This document shows positions 18,933 to 27,239 of a stretch of DNA of 64,000 nt, piece by piece. The first letter of the stretch is position 1, and each line of letters starts with the position of its first letter. The position numbers and the translations under genes are program-made. Source of the stretch: Exiguobacterium undae DSM 14481 (GTDB taxonomy: Bacteria; Bacillota; Bacilli; Exiguobacteriales; Exiguobacteriaceae); assembly GCF_000620805.1 (NCBI RefSeq), contig NZ_KK211187.1, forward strand, positions 1,474,398 through 1,538,397, written 5' to 3'. The notes below the pieces were generated by a model. That model worked only from the letters and a program-made list of their open reading frames with translations, had not been told where the DNA came from and ran no database searches.

Positions 18933-19664
18933 ATGAAACCAGGCCCTAGCATTTTGATTCTCGGGACGATGCACTTAGATCGTCCCGAGAACGGTGATCT
19001 GCTGCATCCGGCGCCGATTACAGTGTCGGATGCAGACCGTCAACAGCAAATCCAGACACTGATCGACGTGCTGTTGACGTTTCGACCAACGAAAGTGGCG
19101 CTTGAGACGACAGCGGACCGACAAGCACAACTCGATCAAGACTATTCCGCCTATCAAGAAGGAGCTTTTGAACTGACGGCCGATGAGCAACATCAAATCG
19201 GATTCCGGTTGGCCTGTCAAGCGAAGTTGCCTCAGGTAAACGGCGTCGATTGGAATCAATCAATTGAGGGAGTGCCAAACCTTAGTCAACTCGAACAGGA
19301 AAAACCGGTTGGATTTCATCAGATCATCTCGCGGGAAACCGTACGGATGAAACAATTGGATCAGGATATCATGCGGCTCGATTTTTTGACCTTCTTTCAG
19401 AAAATCAATCAACCAGACACGACACGGGGTATGCATCAGACCTATTTGGAACTCGCCCGTCTCGGGGAGACGGGCATGAAGTGGGTTGCCCGGTATTGGT
19501 ATGTCCGGAATCTGACGATTTTAAAAAACATCCTCGCACTCGTCAAATCATCGGATGAACGAATTGTCTTGATTTACGGATTGGCCCATGTGCATCTACT
19601 GCAACAACTGTTAACAGACAGCGGTCTGGTCGAAGTGATGACACTCGACGACCTGACACGATAA
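18933..19664 (+). CDS. DUF5694 domain protein (TraB/Tiki-like fold)
   Basis: The 243-residue protein opens ILILGTMHLDRPENGDLLHP and contains KVALETTADRQAQLDQDY and VNGVDW, the pattern of DUF5694 proteins, thought related to the TraB/ChaN/Tiki superfamily of putative metallo-hydrolases. His and Glu residues in GTMH and ALET are candidate metal ligands. A promoter of the form TGGAAA-17-TAAAAT (18874-18902) precedes it, and AGGAGGG gives the start. The VOC-like gene follows after 12 bases, so the two form an operon. Confidence 0.78.
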   Translation: MKPGPSILILGTMHLDRPENGDLLHPAPITVSDADRQQQIQTLIDVLLTFRPTKVALETTADRQAQLDQDYSAYQEGAFELTADEQHQIGFRLACQAKLPQVNGVDWNQSIEGVPNLSQLEQEKPVGFHQIISRETVRMKQLDQDIMRLDFLTFFQKINQPDTTRGMHQTYLELARLGETGMKWVARYWYVRNLTILKNILALVKSSDERIVLIYGLAHVHLLQQLLTDSGLVEVMTLDDLTR

Positions 19665-19676
19665 GGAGAGAAGTCA

Positions 19677-20291
19677 ATGTTATTTCATTACCATCTGTGG
19701 ACGCCGTTCGTCGAAGAGACGGAACGGTTTTATCAAAAGCTTGGTTTTCGCGTGACGCAACGAATTGGAAAACAGGACGGAACGTTCACGTCGTTTGACC
19801 CGCCACTTGACTGGGACGATTTCCGGCATGAAAAGATTCTGTTTCGGATCATTGAGATGAAACGGGGCGCAATCAATATTACGTTTGGGTACGGAAAAAA
19901 AGTCGCCTTCGACCACATCGGCTTTTGGATGACAAAAGCCGAGCGGTTGGCGACACTTCAACGGGCGGAAACGTTGGGGTGGACGGTCCAGGCGAACGAA
20001 CGCCGGACGTTCATTCAGACGCCTTACGGCTTTCGGATCGAATTGCAGACGCATCTGGATGCGATCGAATCACGATCGGGAGATCAACTTCTGCAGCTCG
20101 AGATTGCGACACCAAAATCAGGTCTTGCAGCGATGTTACACCAGTTACTCGAGCGACCGGTTCCGGAAATCACGACGTCAGCAGCCGAGCAGACACGTTT
20201 GGTTGACGTGACGTTTTCCGGTGAGCACGCAAGACACGAGCAGGATCCAAACGGTCTGGAAGTGCGGACGACGAGTCGGGTGCAGCGTTAA
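19677..20291 (+). CDS. Glyoxalase/VOC-like protein
   Basis: The 204-residue protein starts FHYHLWTPFVEETERFYQKL, the first beta-alpha-beta unit of the vicinal-oxygen-chelate fold, and has a second half beginning LQLEIATPKSGLAAMLHQLL that looks like the second unit. IETPYGFRIEL-type wording (TPYGFRIELQ) is also typical. No substrate can be inferred. It follows the DUF5694 gene by 12 bases; its stop codon overlaps the stop of the converging dehydrogenase by 3 bases, with no terminator between. Confidence 0.75.
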   Translation: MLFHYHLWTPFVEETERFYQKLGFRVTQRIGKQDGTFTSFDPPLDWDDFRHEKILFRIIEMKRGAINITFGYGKKVAFDHIGFWMTKAERLATLQRAETLGWTVQANERRTFIQTPYGFRIELQTHLDAIESRSGDQLLQLEIATPKSGLAAMLHQLLERPVPEITTSAAEQTRLVDVTFSGEHARHEQDPNGLEVRTTSRVQR

Positions 20292-21220
20292 TCAACGAGT
20301 GGATAGGTGACGAAGACTTTTAACGGATGCGCGTCTGTCAGCAAGCGCTCGAAACATGCGACTAGATCGCGGGAAGCGACCGTTTGTTCATACAGTTGCT
20401 CGAGCTGCGGAACGTGCGCTGCCGTCTCGAAAAACCACGCAGCATGAGTGCGGTAATCCCACCCGTCACTCGAGCCGACAATCCGCAATTCTTTTTCGTA
20501 AAAAGCCGGCGTTAACGATAACGTCTCGTGATTCCCGTCCGACAAGATACAGAGCTGACCGTGAGGAATCAATGCCTCTTGTAACAGAGCAAAAGCGTCC
20601 TGACGGGCCGAGCATTCGAATGCATGCGTAAACGTGTCGGAAGACGGATCGTCGAACTGAAACAAAGCCGTCGCGCCAAGTCGTAAAGCGAGGGCTGCCC
20701 GGACGGGATCCGGTTCAGAAACAATAATGCGTTCGACCTGATAATAGTGCCTGAGATAAAAAACAGTTAATAACCCCATGACCCCCATCCCGGTCACGAG
20801 TACAGAATCCGTCGGCAGAGGCGCGAGTTTCCGCACGCCCTTTGCGGCGTCACACGACAAGATGTTCAGTAAGGCGAGTTTAGCGGAAATCCCGTCCGGA
20901 ACAGGAATGGCTTTAGACGCCTCGACAAGCGCGACGTCTTGATGACCATAAAAAGAAAGCAACCGATCGCCGACCTGAAACTGGGTCACGTCTGTCCCGA
21001 CGGCGAGGACTTGGGCGTAGCTTTCGTAACCGGTCTCTTTCGGGTAGATCGTAACCGGGTCCGTTAGATCGTTGCCACGGATTTGCGGTAGTTCGGCGCC
21101 GATGCTGATGGCTCCGGCGATGGTTCGGACAAGCAATTCGTTTGCTTGCGGGGGAGGCAGTGTATGTGTAGTCCAGGCGACGGAACAAGCTGATGTCACC
21201 TGTAAGCGGTGCTGATCCAT
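20288..21220 (-). CDS. Medium-chain (MDR) alcohol/threonine-dehydrogenase-like protein
   Basis: The 310-residue protein has the GroES-like start (LPPPQANELLVRTIAGAISIG), AVGTDVTQFQVGDRLLSFYG, and a Rossmann domain with VLVTGMGVMGLLTVFYLRHYY. It is shorter than usual MDRs and the catalytic-zinc Cys/His of ADHs is absent at the expected GICGSD and GHE positions, so it is probably a non-zinc MDR, similar to bacteriochlorophyllide/sorbitol-type homologues. Substrate unknown. The start lies 7 bases after GAGGG. Confidence 0.75.
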   Translation of the reverse strand: MDQHRLQVTSACSVAWTTHTLPPPQANELLVRTIAGAISIGAELPQIRGNDLTDPVTIYPKETGYESYAQVLAVGTDVTQFQVGDRLLSFYGHQDVALVEASKAIPVPDGISAKLALLNILSCDAAKGVRKLAPLPTDSVLVTGMGVMGLLTVFYLRHYYQVERIIVSEPDPVRAALALRLGATALFQFDDPSSDTFTHAFECSARQDAFALLQEALIPHGQLCILSDGNHETLSLTPAFYEKELRIVGSSDGWDYRTHAAWFFETAAHVPQLEQLYEQTVASRDLVACFERLLTDAHPLKVFVTYPLVD

Positions 21221-21389
21221 TAAAAACCCTCTTTTCTGAAAAAGTGATTCATCTTCATGTAGTATAAGGTGAAAAAATCCTTTTCAGAATAAAAATATGA
21301 CAATTTTGTAAGGTGTGAACTTTTGGGAAGTAACCTGTTTACCAATCAGGATATGCTATTCTAGACAAAAGACTGAACAAGAAGAGGAC

Positions 21390-22025
21390 GTGGCAGACAT
21401 CGAACGCATCGAAATGTCGATTCATCGTGGATTAGTGGAATTAAAGAATTTAGATAAACGGATTCAAAAAGCACAGACCAAACCGTTCATCGGTGTTCAT
21501 ACCGGCAGTCAGGCTCCGGCAGGTTATCCGTCGGTCGTGACGTTTGCCGAAGAAGCCAAAGCTAATCTCCAATCGATTCGGGACTTGATGGAACGACGGA
21601 ACCGGATCAAGTCGGCCATCACGGCGTCGAACGCTGTAACGATCGTCCGGATTGCCGGGCGCGAGATGACCGTCGCCGAAGCCATTGACCGACGGGATGC
21701 CGGACTGGTCTATGACCGTCAATTGTTGCAGACATTACAGACGCAACTCCGGCAGGTCGAGCAGACGATCGAAGAAGAACGTCAGGATATCACGCGTCGG
21801 GCTGACAGCCATATCGAGGCGACATATGGTTCACGCGAGAAGGGGAATGCCGAGGAAATCGAAAAGTCACGGCGTTTGTTCCTTGAACGCTTGGAACCAA
21901 ACTTGATTGATCCGTCGCAGTTACGTCAAGTGATCGCCGAGCTCGACGAAACGATTGACACGTTTGAGGCGGAAGTCGATTTCACGCTGTCGGAAAGTAA
22001 TACGGTCACGAAAATCTTCGCCTGA
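21390..22025 (+). CDS. Coiled-coil protein resembling Bacillota phage hypothetical proteins
   Basis: The 211-residue product is rich in Glu, Arg, Gln and predicted helix (IERIEMSIHRGLVELKNLDK, LRQVEQTIEEERQDITRR). The block NAVTIVRIAGREMTVAEAID and the ending EVDFTLSESNTVTKIFA recall proteins from large lytic phages of Bacillota; this is a memory-based resemblance. It is also compatible with a DIP1984-like family. The start is uncertain: GTG at 21390 lies close behind AAGAAGAGG, an ATG at 21414 lacks a binding site. No other phage gene is nearby. Confidence 0.55.
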   Translation: MADIERIEMSIHRGLVELKNLDKRIQKAQTKPFIGVHTGSQAPAGYPSVVTFAEEAKANLQSIRDLMERRNRIKSAITASNAVTIVRIAGREMTVAEAIDRRDAGLVYDRQLLQTLQTQLRQVEQTIEEERQDITRRADSHIEATYGSREKGNAEEIEKSRRLFLERLEPNLIDPSQLRQVIAELDETIDTFEAEVDFTLSESNTVTKIFA

Positions 22026-22346
22026 TGAAAAAATTCCTTGTTTGTCCGATGATCCTGCGACCAAACACGCTTGTTTTGTGCGATAACAAAACGTCGGTGC
22101 GATGCACCTCACATCGGTTCTGAATGGAACCTCAAGTGAAAGTTCAACGCTGACAGCTCAACGGATAACGAACAATGGTCAACGATCAAATGATCAAAGC
22201 TTAAAGTTGAATGAGCAAAGACGAATAAAATCCACGGTACAACGGAATGAGAGAGGATTTGTTTGTTGCCTCTAGGAACACCGCGTGGCTGGGCAGACAA
22301 GGAATATACATAAGTAAGAGAAGTAAAACAGGAAAGGATGAGACGG
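22026..22346. other. Intergenic region of 321 bases without a gene
   Basis: No ORF has a plausible start. It holds a weak hairpin GTTTTG/CAAAAC near 22074-22093 and a repetitive stretch of AACG/ATCAA words at 22135-22230. A GGAACACCGCG at about 22277 resembles a T-box core but has no terminator partner. Confidence 0.4.
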
Positions 22347-22544
22347 ATGTTGCCGATTTATTTGTCTATTTTGGAGATGTCGAATCTGACCCTTGCAGTT
22401 CTCATCGTGGGCGTCATCTTGACCTTCAAATACGGACGCCTGTTTGTGAGCAAAGAAATCCCGACTGCAAGTAAACGAATTGCCGCTGTCTTGTATAGTG
22501 CGTGTCTGTTCGGTTTGAGCGGCATCGTCCTGTTGTTTTCATGA
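22347..22544 (+). CDS. Small membrane protein, two helices (65 aa)
   Basis: The AAAGGATG binding site favours the ATG at 22347 over 22338. Two hydrophobic segments (SNLTLAVLIVGVILTF and RIAAVLYSACLFGLSGIVLL) flank a short basic loop. No family recognised. A terminator follows. Confidence 0.65.
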   Translation: MLPIYLSILEMSNLTLAVLIVGVILTFKYGRLFVSKEIPTASKRIAAVLYSACLFGLSGIVLLFS

Positions 22545-22550
22545 TGACGA

Positions 22551-22594
22551 GACCTTTTTTGACAGGAACCTACCGTGTCAAAGAAGGTTTTTTT
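22551..22594 (+). terminator. Terminator
   Basis: ACCTTTTTTGACA pairs with TGTCAAAGAAGGT and runs into seven T. Confidence 0.85.
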
Positions 22595-22659
22595 GATTCA
22601 AAGGCGAAAGGGTAAAGATTGAACAGTGAAGTGATTATTAAACCAAGGGGGAACTGAGA

Positions 22660-23055
22660 ATGGACGGATTATTAAAACGCCGGATCGGGGCAGGCATCGT
22701 TGATTTACTTGTCCAAGGAGTGGTTGCCGGTGTGCTCGAAGAAACCGTGTTGAAACGCGTCAAAAATAAGGCGGTTCATTCACTGATTACGGAACCGGCC
22801 GTCAATTTCCTGATCGAGACGACACAACTCGCGACAGGAAGTCGGCAAACCATCGGGCAACGACTGTTTCAGATTCAAGTCGTCAGTGACAACGGACAAC
22901 CGCTCGCTGTCAAACAGATTGCGAAACGGATTGCTTATCGGGAAACGATTGCTCCGATCAAAACATGGAAAAACCGTAAAATTTATCTGCAGGACGGATC
23001 GGTGTTACCGGAGGATGAATTTGCCGGTACACGTGTTGTGCGGAAGGGAAAATGA
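22660..23055 (+). CDS. RDD-family-like membrane-associated protein
   Basis: The 131-residue protein begins MDGLLKRRIGAGIVDLLVQG, with the R and D spacing of RDD-family N-termini, and continues with RQTIGQRLFQIQVVSDNGQP and KQIAKRIAYRE, also RDD-like. It is short and only weakly hydrophobic, so it may be a degenerate or partial RDD protein. GGGGGAACTGAGA precedes the ATG. Confidence 0.6.
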   Translation: MDGLLKRRIGAGIVDLLVQGVVAGVLEETVLKRVKNKAVHSLITEPAVNFLIETTQLATGSRQTIGQRLFQIQVVSDNGQPLAVKQIAKRIAYRETIAPIKTWKNRKIYLQDGSVLPEDEFAGTRVVRKGK

Positions 23056-23132
23056 AGCGATCTCCTCGCCTCTACACGTCAGGCAGAATCAGTACCGGTT
23101 TTTCTTAATCGGGAAAGGAAGAGGGGGCGGAT

Positions 23133-23636
23133 GTGATCAAGACACTTAGTATTCAGCCGATCAACGCCGGCAATCGACAAGCGGTTCTGGCATTGGAAGT
23201 TGCTCCGACTCAACGTGATTTTATCGAGAGCAATCAACAGTCCCTGCAAGAAGCCAGGCAAGATCTCGTACACAACTGGTCGTGTCTGGCCTTATGTGAA
23301 GCGGATCGTCCAATCGGATTTATGATGATTGGAGCGGCGAACGAGCAGGAACGGTATATTTGGTTGGATCGTTTTATGGTGGATCGGCGCTTTCAAGGAA
23401 AAGGATACGGCAAGCTTTTCCTGAAACAAGCAATTCAGTACATTACCAAACAGTATGATGTGGATGAGATTGTTCTCAGTGTTCATCCAAAGAACAGGTC
23501 CGCGTGTTTGTTTTATGAAAAAAATGGCTTTCAGAACACACAACAAATCGATGAAGCCAACGGGGAAGTCATATTTGTCTATCCATTGGCCGGAGCGAAC
23601 TACCCGTGTTTCCCGGATCAAAAGACGTTCTCATGA
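23133..23636 (+). CDS. GNAT acetyltransferase, BltD/spermidine-acetyltransferase-like
   Basis: The 167-residue protein reads like BltD: residues FIESNQQSLQEARQD near the N-terminus, then PIGFMMIGAAN, YIWLDRFMVDRRFQGKGYGK with the acetyl-CoA Q/RxxGxG/A loop, and SVHPKNRSACLFYEKNGF. BltD acetylates spermine/spermidine; the precise substrate here is unproved. GTG start at 23133 behind GAGGGGG. It may be transcribed with the RDD-like gene 77 bases upstream. Confidence 0.8.
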   Translation: MIKTLSIQPINAGNRQAVLALEVAPTQRDFIESNQQSLQEARQDLVHNWSCLALCEADRPIGFMMIGAANEQERYIWLDRFMVDRRFQGKGYGKLFLKQAIQYITKQYDVDEIVLSVHPKNRSACLFYEKNGFQNTQQIDEANGEVIFVYPLAGANYPCFPDQKTFS

Positions 23637-23701
23637 ATCCGTCAACAGACGGGACGAGAACCCAAAAACTAAAAACACAATCCAGCAACTTGCTGAAAGG
23701 T

Positions 23702-23743
23702 GGACCGATTGATGGGGCGACTCATGCATCGGTCCCCTTTTTT
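23702..23743. terminator. Terminator between converging genes
   Basis: GGACCGAT and ATCGGTCC pair around an 18-base loop followed by CCTTTTTT. It overlaps the minus-strand LysR stop codon, so it serves mostly the plus strand. Confidence 0.7.
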
Positions 23744-24615
23744 ATTTGGAGTTGATCGTTTATCCACTCCAATAATTTTTTCGCCGGACGTGACAGGACG
23801 GCTTCCTTTTTCCAAATCAAAAACGTGTTTGAGGTGACGTTCGGCAGGAGTGGCACAAAAATCAGTTCACTGCCTGTTGTATTGATGATGTGCTCCAGGC
23901 ATAAAGCGTGACCAAGTCCTTCTTTGACCAAAAGTGACGCATTAAACAGTAAGTTATAAGTTCCGACGATGCGGCTTGCATTGAAATCGAGTCCCGTTTT
24001 TTCCGCAAACTGTTGCTGGTCTTTGGTTTGTTCCGAGATGATCAACGGTGCATTCCGTAAATCCGCTGCATCGACCGTCGTTTGTCGGCCCAGCGGATGG
24101 TCTCTTCGTGTCAAGATACCCCACCGGTCGGCTGTTGCAAGCTGCAAATGATGATATTCCTTGACGTCAAACGGTTCAATTACGAGACCGAAATCAAGAA
24201 TCCCTTTGTCGAGTTTATCGAGAATATCTTGACCGTTGCCGCTGTGGATCCGGATGGTGACCTCAGGGTGCTGCTGATGCATCTCATGAAATGCCCGGAT
24301 AACACTTAACATACTGGTCGTCTCGCCGCCGCCGATGTAGAGATCACCGTGCAACGTTTCTTCCGTCGTCAGATTGGTGACGATTTTATCCGCCAGCGTA
24401 ACCATTTCGCGCGCCCGTTCGGCTAAATAATAACCGTTCTCCGTCAAGACGATACCGCTCGGCGTCCGATCAAATAAAACACCGTTTAACTCGTCTTCCA
24501 GCCGTTGCAGTTGGCGGGACAATGCCGGTTGAGAGATCCGGAGAATGCGGGCGGCACGGGTAATGTTTTTTTCTTCGACGACCGCTAAAAAATACCGTAA
24601 CTGTTGTAGTTCCAT
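23722..24615 (-). CDS. LysR-family transcriptional regulator, divergent from SDR operon
   Basis: The 297-residue protein begins MELQQLRYFLAVVEEKNITR with the helix-turn-helix AARILRISQPALSRQLQRLE. GGAGGATTCTC fixes the ATG at 24615; the ORF continues upstream but is not coding. The effector domain GDLYIGGGETTSMLSVIRAF is typical of LysR. It is divergent from an SDR-acetyltransferase-lipoprotein operon and probably controls it. Confidence 0.9.
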   Translation of the reverse strand: MELQQLRYFLAVVEEKNITRAARILRISQPALSRQLQRLEDELNGVLFDRTPSGIVLTENGYYLAERAREMVTLADKIVTNLTTEETLHGDLYIGGGETTSMLSVIRAFHEMHQQHPEVTIRIHSGNGQDILDKLDKGILDFGLVIEPFDVKEYHHLQLATADRWGILTRRDHPLGRQTTVDAADLRNAPLIISEQTKDQQQFAEKTGLDFNASRIVGTYNLLFNASLLVKEGLGHALCLEHIINTTGSELIFVPLLPNVTSNTFLIWKKEAVLSRPAKKLLEWINDQLQIKKGTDA

Positions 24616-24662
24616 GAGAATCCTCCTATGCGTTTTAGTTATGTCTCGTAATGTAATATTAG

Positions 24663-24680
24663 CATTAGACATGACTAATG
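24663..24680. promoter_or_regulatory. Inverted repeat, candidate LysR operator
   Basis: CATTAG-ACATGA-CTAATG is a perfect 6-bp inverted repeat between the divergent LysR and SDR genes. It contains a T-N11-A spacing, as in LysR sites. This is an inference from position. Confidence 0.5.
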
Positions 24681-24728
24681 GATACTTGTAGTGTTGTACA
24701 CAAGCAAGACATACGAGGAGGAACATCA

Positions 24729-25466
24729 ATGAGTACACCACTAAACAAAGTCATCGTCATCATGGGGGCATCCAGCGGGATTGGCGAAGCGACGGCCCGT
24801 TTATTAGCAGAACGAGGAGCGACACTGATGTTGGCAGCCCGTCGTCTCGACCGCTTACAGGACATCCGGGACGCGTATCCGCAAGCGGATATTCGGATCA
24901 AGCAGGCAGACGTCACGCAGTTTGATCAGGTCGAAGCTGTGATTCAGGAAGCGAATTCGGCATTTGGACGGATTGATGTTCTGTTTAACAATGCCGGCAT
25001 CATGCCGACCGCACCACTTGCCGCGGGTCACCGGGAGGACTGGAAACAGATGCTTGATATTAATGTCATGGGGGTATTAAACGGAATCGCCACGGCGTTA
25101 CCGATTATGGAACACCAACAAGCCGGTCATATCATTGCAACGGACTCAGTCGCCGGTCATGTCGTCTATCCGGAATCGGCCGTCTATTGTGGGACGAAGT
25201 TTGCCGTCCGGGCCATCATGGAAGGTCTGCGGCAAGAACAACGGGAAAACCAGATTAAATCAACCATCATTTCACCAGGTGCCGTGCAGACGGAACTCTA
25301 TACGACGATAAAGGATCAAGCTGTCGGCGAATCGCTTCGTCAAGCGCAACAGGAATGGGGACTGACGAGCGAAGATGTGGCACAAGCCGTTTTGTATGCA
25401 ATCGACACACCGGACCGGGTTTCGATCAGCAACTTAATCATTCGTCCGACGCAACAACATGTGTGA
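24729..25466 (+). CDS. Short-chain dehydrogenase/reductase (SDR)
   Basis: The 245-residue protein has the Rossmann motif IMGASSGIGEATARLLAERG (a TGxxxGIG variant with Met for Thr), NNAG, and the catalytic Tyr-x-x-x-Lys in YCGTK. It is a classical SDR of unknown substrate, similar to many LysR-linked Bacillota proteins. GAGGAGGAACATCA precedes the ATG. The stop overlaps the start of the next gene by one base. Confidence 0.9.
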   Translation: MSTPLNKVIVIMGASSGIGEATARLLAERGATLMLAARRLDRLQDIRDAYPQADIRIKQADVTQFDQVEAVIQEANSAFGRIDVLFNNAGIMPTAPLAAGHREDWKQMLDINVMGVLNGIATALPIMEHQQAGHIIATDSVAGHVVYPESAVYCGTKFAVRAIMEGLRQEQRENQIKSTIISPGAVQTELYTTIKDQAVGESLRQAQQEWGLTSEDVAQAVLYAIDTPDRVSISNLIIRPTQQHV

Positions 25467-26047
25467 TGCCGATGGAATCATCATCACTTCGTCAACAGGT
25501 TCAAAATCGACTGATTGAGGCAGACGATCCCCTGTTCGAGCAGATTCATGCCGTACAACGCGAAGGAGAACGATTGCTCCACCGGTTGAACCAGCAACTG
25601 TTGTCACCGACGGCGTTTCGCGACACGTTAGCCGAGTTGATCGGTCAGCCGGTCGATGAAAGTGTTGTCGTCTTACCCCCGTTTTATACAGACTTCGGGC
25701 AACACATTTCGCTCGGAAAAGACATCTTCATCAACCGTGGGGTGATGTTGACGGATCTCGGTTCGATTCAAATTGATGATCATGTGTTGATCGGTCCGTT
25801 TGCCAAGCTGCTGACCGTCAACCATCCGGTCAGTCCGGCAAAGCGGCGTGGTTTGCTCGTTGCCCCGATTCACCTGAAACAAAATGCTTGGATTGGAGCG
25901 GGGGCGACGATTCTACCGGGGGTGACGATCGGCGAACAGGCGATTGTCGCAGCAAACGCGACCGTGACGAAAGATGTCCCGGACAAGGCGATTGTCGCCG
26001 GTACCCCGGCTCGAATCATCCGTTACGTTGATGAGATGGAGGGATGA
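25466..26047 (+). CDS. Hexapeptide-repeat acetyltransferase, maltose/galactoside O-acetyltransferase-like
   Basis: The 193-residue protein begins on the last A of the SDR stop codon, so translation is coupled. The left-handed beta-helix repeats are clear: IQIDDHVLIGPFAKLLTVNH, LKQNAWIGAGATILPGVTIG, EQAIVAANATVTKDV, PDKAIVAGTPARIIRY. Catalytic histidine is in LTVNHPV. Nod/LacA-type enzymes acetylate sugars at O positions; substrate here unknown. It is the middle gene of the LysR-linked operon. Confidence 0.88.
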   Translation: MPMESSSLRQQVQNRLIEADDPLFEQIHAVQREGERLLHRLNQQLLSPTAFRDTLAELIGQPVDESVVVLPPFYTDFGQHISLGKDIFINRGVMLTDLGSIQIDDHVLIGPFAKLLTVNHPVSPAKRRGLLVAPIHLKQNAWIGAGATILPGVTIGEQAIVAANATVTKDVPDKAIVAGTPARIIRYVDEMEG

Positions 26048-26048
26048 A

Positions 26049-26504
26049 ATGAAGCGTCGCATGACTGTCATAACCATGATTCTCTCGCTTGTACTGTCGG
26101 GGTGCGGTACGTCGGCGCCTGTGTCGACCGAATCAGACAAAACGGTCAAGGAGAGAGCAACCATGCACATCGAAATCAATGGTCAAATCGCTTCAGTACA
26201 ACTGGAAGACAATGCGACAACTAGAGCCTTGATGGCGGACGCCCCGTTTACGATTAAAATGGATGATTTGCATCGGAATGAAAAGTACCATTATTTCGAC
26301 AAGGCATTTCCGACGGATGCTCAATCGGTTCAGAAGGTTGAGGCGGGAGACGTGTTGCTGTATCAAAACAATTGTTTAGTGATTTTTTATGAAGCGGTCG
26401 AACCGGTGGCTGAATATACACGAATCGGAAAAATCACCGATTTTGAGGACATTCAATCGCTGTTTGCTCCTGCAAGTGTCCAGATTCGTTTTCTGAATGA
26501 ATAA
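26049..26504 (+). CDS. Cyclophilin-like-fold lipoprotein
   Basis: The 151-residue protein has a signal peptide with lipobox LVLSGC (Cys at about 19) and mature part MHIEINGQIASVQLEDNAT, MKDDLHRNEKY-type segment (MDDLHRNEKYHYF), GDVLLYQNNCLVIFYEA and YTRIGKITD. This matches the cyclophilin-like domain family that is often encoded next to flavodoxins, SDRs and LysR regulators. GGAGGG precedes the start at one base beyond the previous stop. A strong terminator follows, closing the operon. Confidence 0.75.
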   Translation: MKRRMTVITMILSLVLSGCGTSAPVSTESDKTVKERATMHIEINGQIASVQLEDNATTRALMADAPFTIKMDDLHRNEKYHYFDKAFPTDAQSVQKVEAGDVLLYQNNCLVIFYEAVEPVAEYTRIGKITDFEDIQSLFAPASVQIRFLNE

Positions 26505-26511
26505 ACAACAT

Positions 26512-26557
26512 AAAAAAGACTTACATCTGGTCCATGACCGGTTGTAAGTCTTTTTAA
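26512..26557. terminator. Terminator
   Basis: AAAAAGACTTACA and TGTAAGTCTTTTT pair with a long loop; usable in both directions, ending the lipoprotein operon and the converging NUDIX gene. Confidence 0.85.
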
Positions 26558-26573
26558 ATTACTGTTTTTATGG

Positions 26574-27062
26574 TCATTTCAGGGACAGAGGCGAAAAGGA
26601 ACTATCCAAATTCCATAACCGGTCTCCCAGTTGTTTAAGCAACTCGTTGGCCCGGCGCTCGATTGCCTCGGGCAGTGAAGTCTGGCTGAAGTAGCTCAGA
26701 TTCAGACTTTCCCCGTCGAGCATCGCAAGCGTCCCCGTGACGTCTTTTGCGTGGTAGAGATGAATGACGCTGTATGTTTCATCCCCGTTCGGATACTGGA
26801 AGTAAAAGCGGGGACCGGAAAAGACGCCGATCAGTTCCAGTTGAGTCGTTTGTAGCCCGGTCTCCTCCTGCAGTTCACGGATGGCGACTTCTTCGAGTGT
26901 TTCGCCGAGTTCCATCGATCCGCCCGGCAGTCCCCAGTCGTGTGTATCGGACCGGTGTTGGAACAAGACTTCCTGTTGATCGTTCGTCACGAGGACCGTC
27001 GCACCGACGCTGATGATCGGACGACTCCCGATGGTCTTGCGTAATTCTGAGATATACCCCAT
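26574..27062 (-). CDS. NUDIX hydrolase
   Basis: The 162-residue protein starts after AAAGGAGG. The Nudix box GGSMELGETLEEVAIRELQE is followed by ETGLQ, giving a complete catalytic signature. It has the same general plan as the NUDIX protein at 1208-1729 (YISELRKTIGSRPIISVGAT at the front; YPNGDETYSVIHLYHA later), so the two are paralogues. Substrate unknown; homologues are annotated as 8-oxo-dGTP or ADP-ribose diphosphatases. Confidence 0.88.
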   Translation of the reverse strand: MGYISELRKTIGSRPIISVGATVLVTNDQQEVLFQHRSDTHDWGLPGGSMELGETLEEVAIRELQEETGLQTTQLELIGVFSGPRFYFQYPNGDETYSVIHLYHAKDVTGTLAMLDGESLNLSYFSQTSLPEAIERRANELLKQLGDRLWNLDSSFSPLSLK

Positions 27063-27156
27063 GTAGAGACCTCCTTTAAGATCTATAAGATTGGCTTTGA
27101 TGTAACCAGTGTTTGCACAGGACGGAACAGCATTCTTGTTCGTGATAACGTCTCAA

Positions 27157-27222
27157 TCATTCGGCTGGATTGAGGTGGATCGCATATGTTGACAGGACAT
27201 CGGTAAATTGCTGAACACTCAT
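27157..27222 (-). CDS. Possible 21-residue ORF
   Basis: GGAGGAGCGACCGAAC precedes an ATG, giving MSVQQFTDVLSTYAIHLNPAE and a stop. It begins 17 bases past the SDR stop on the same strand. It may be the 5' stub of a lost gene or a real small protein; nothing else supports it. Confidence 0.3.
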   Translation of the reverse strand: MSVQQFTDVLSTYAIHLNPAE

Positions 27223-27239
27223 GTTCGGTCGCTCCTCCA

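Noticed and set aside
22277-22300. GGAACACCGCG resembling a T-box core
   Set aside because: No specifier loop, antiterminator or terminator is present, and the next gene is a small membrane protein, not a tRNA synthetase or amino-acid gene.
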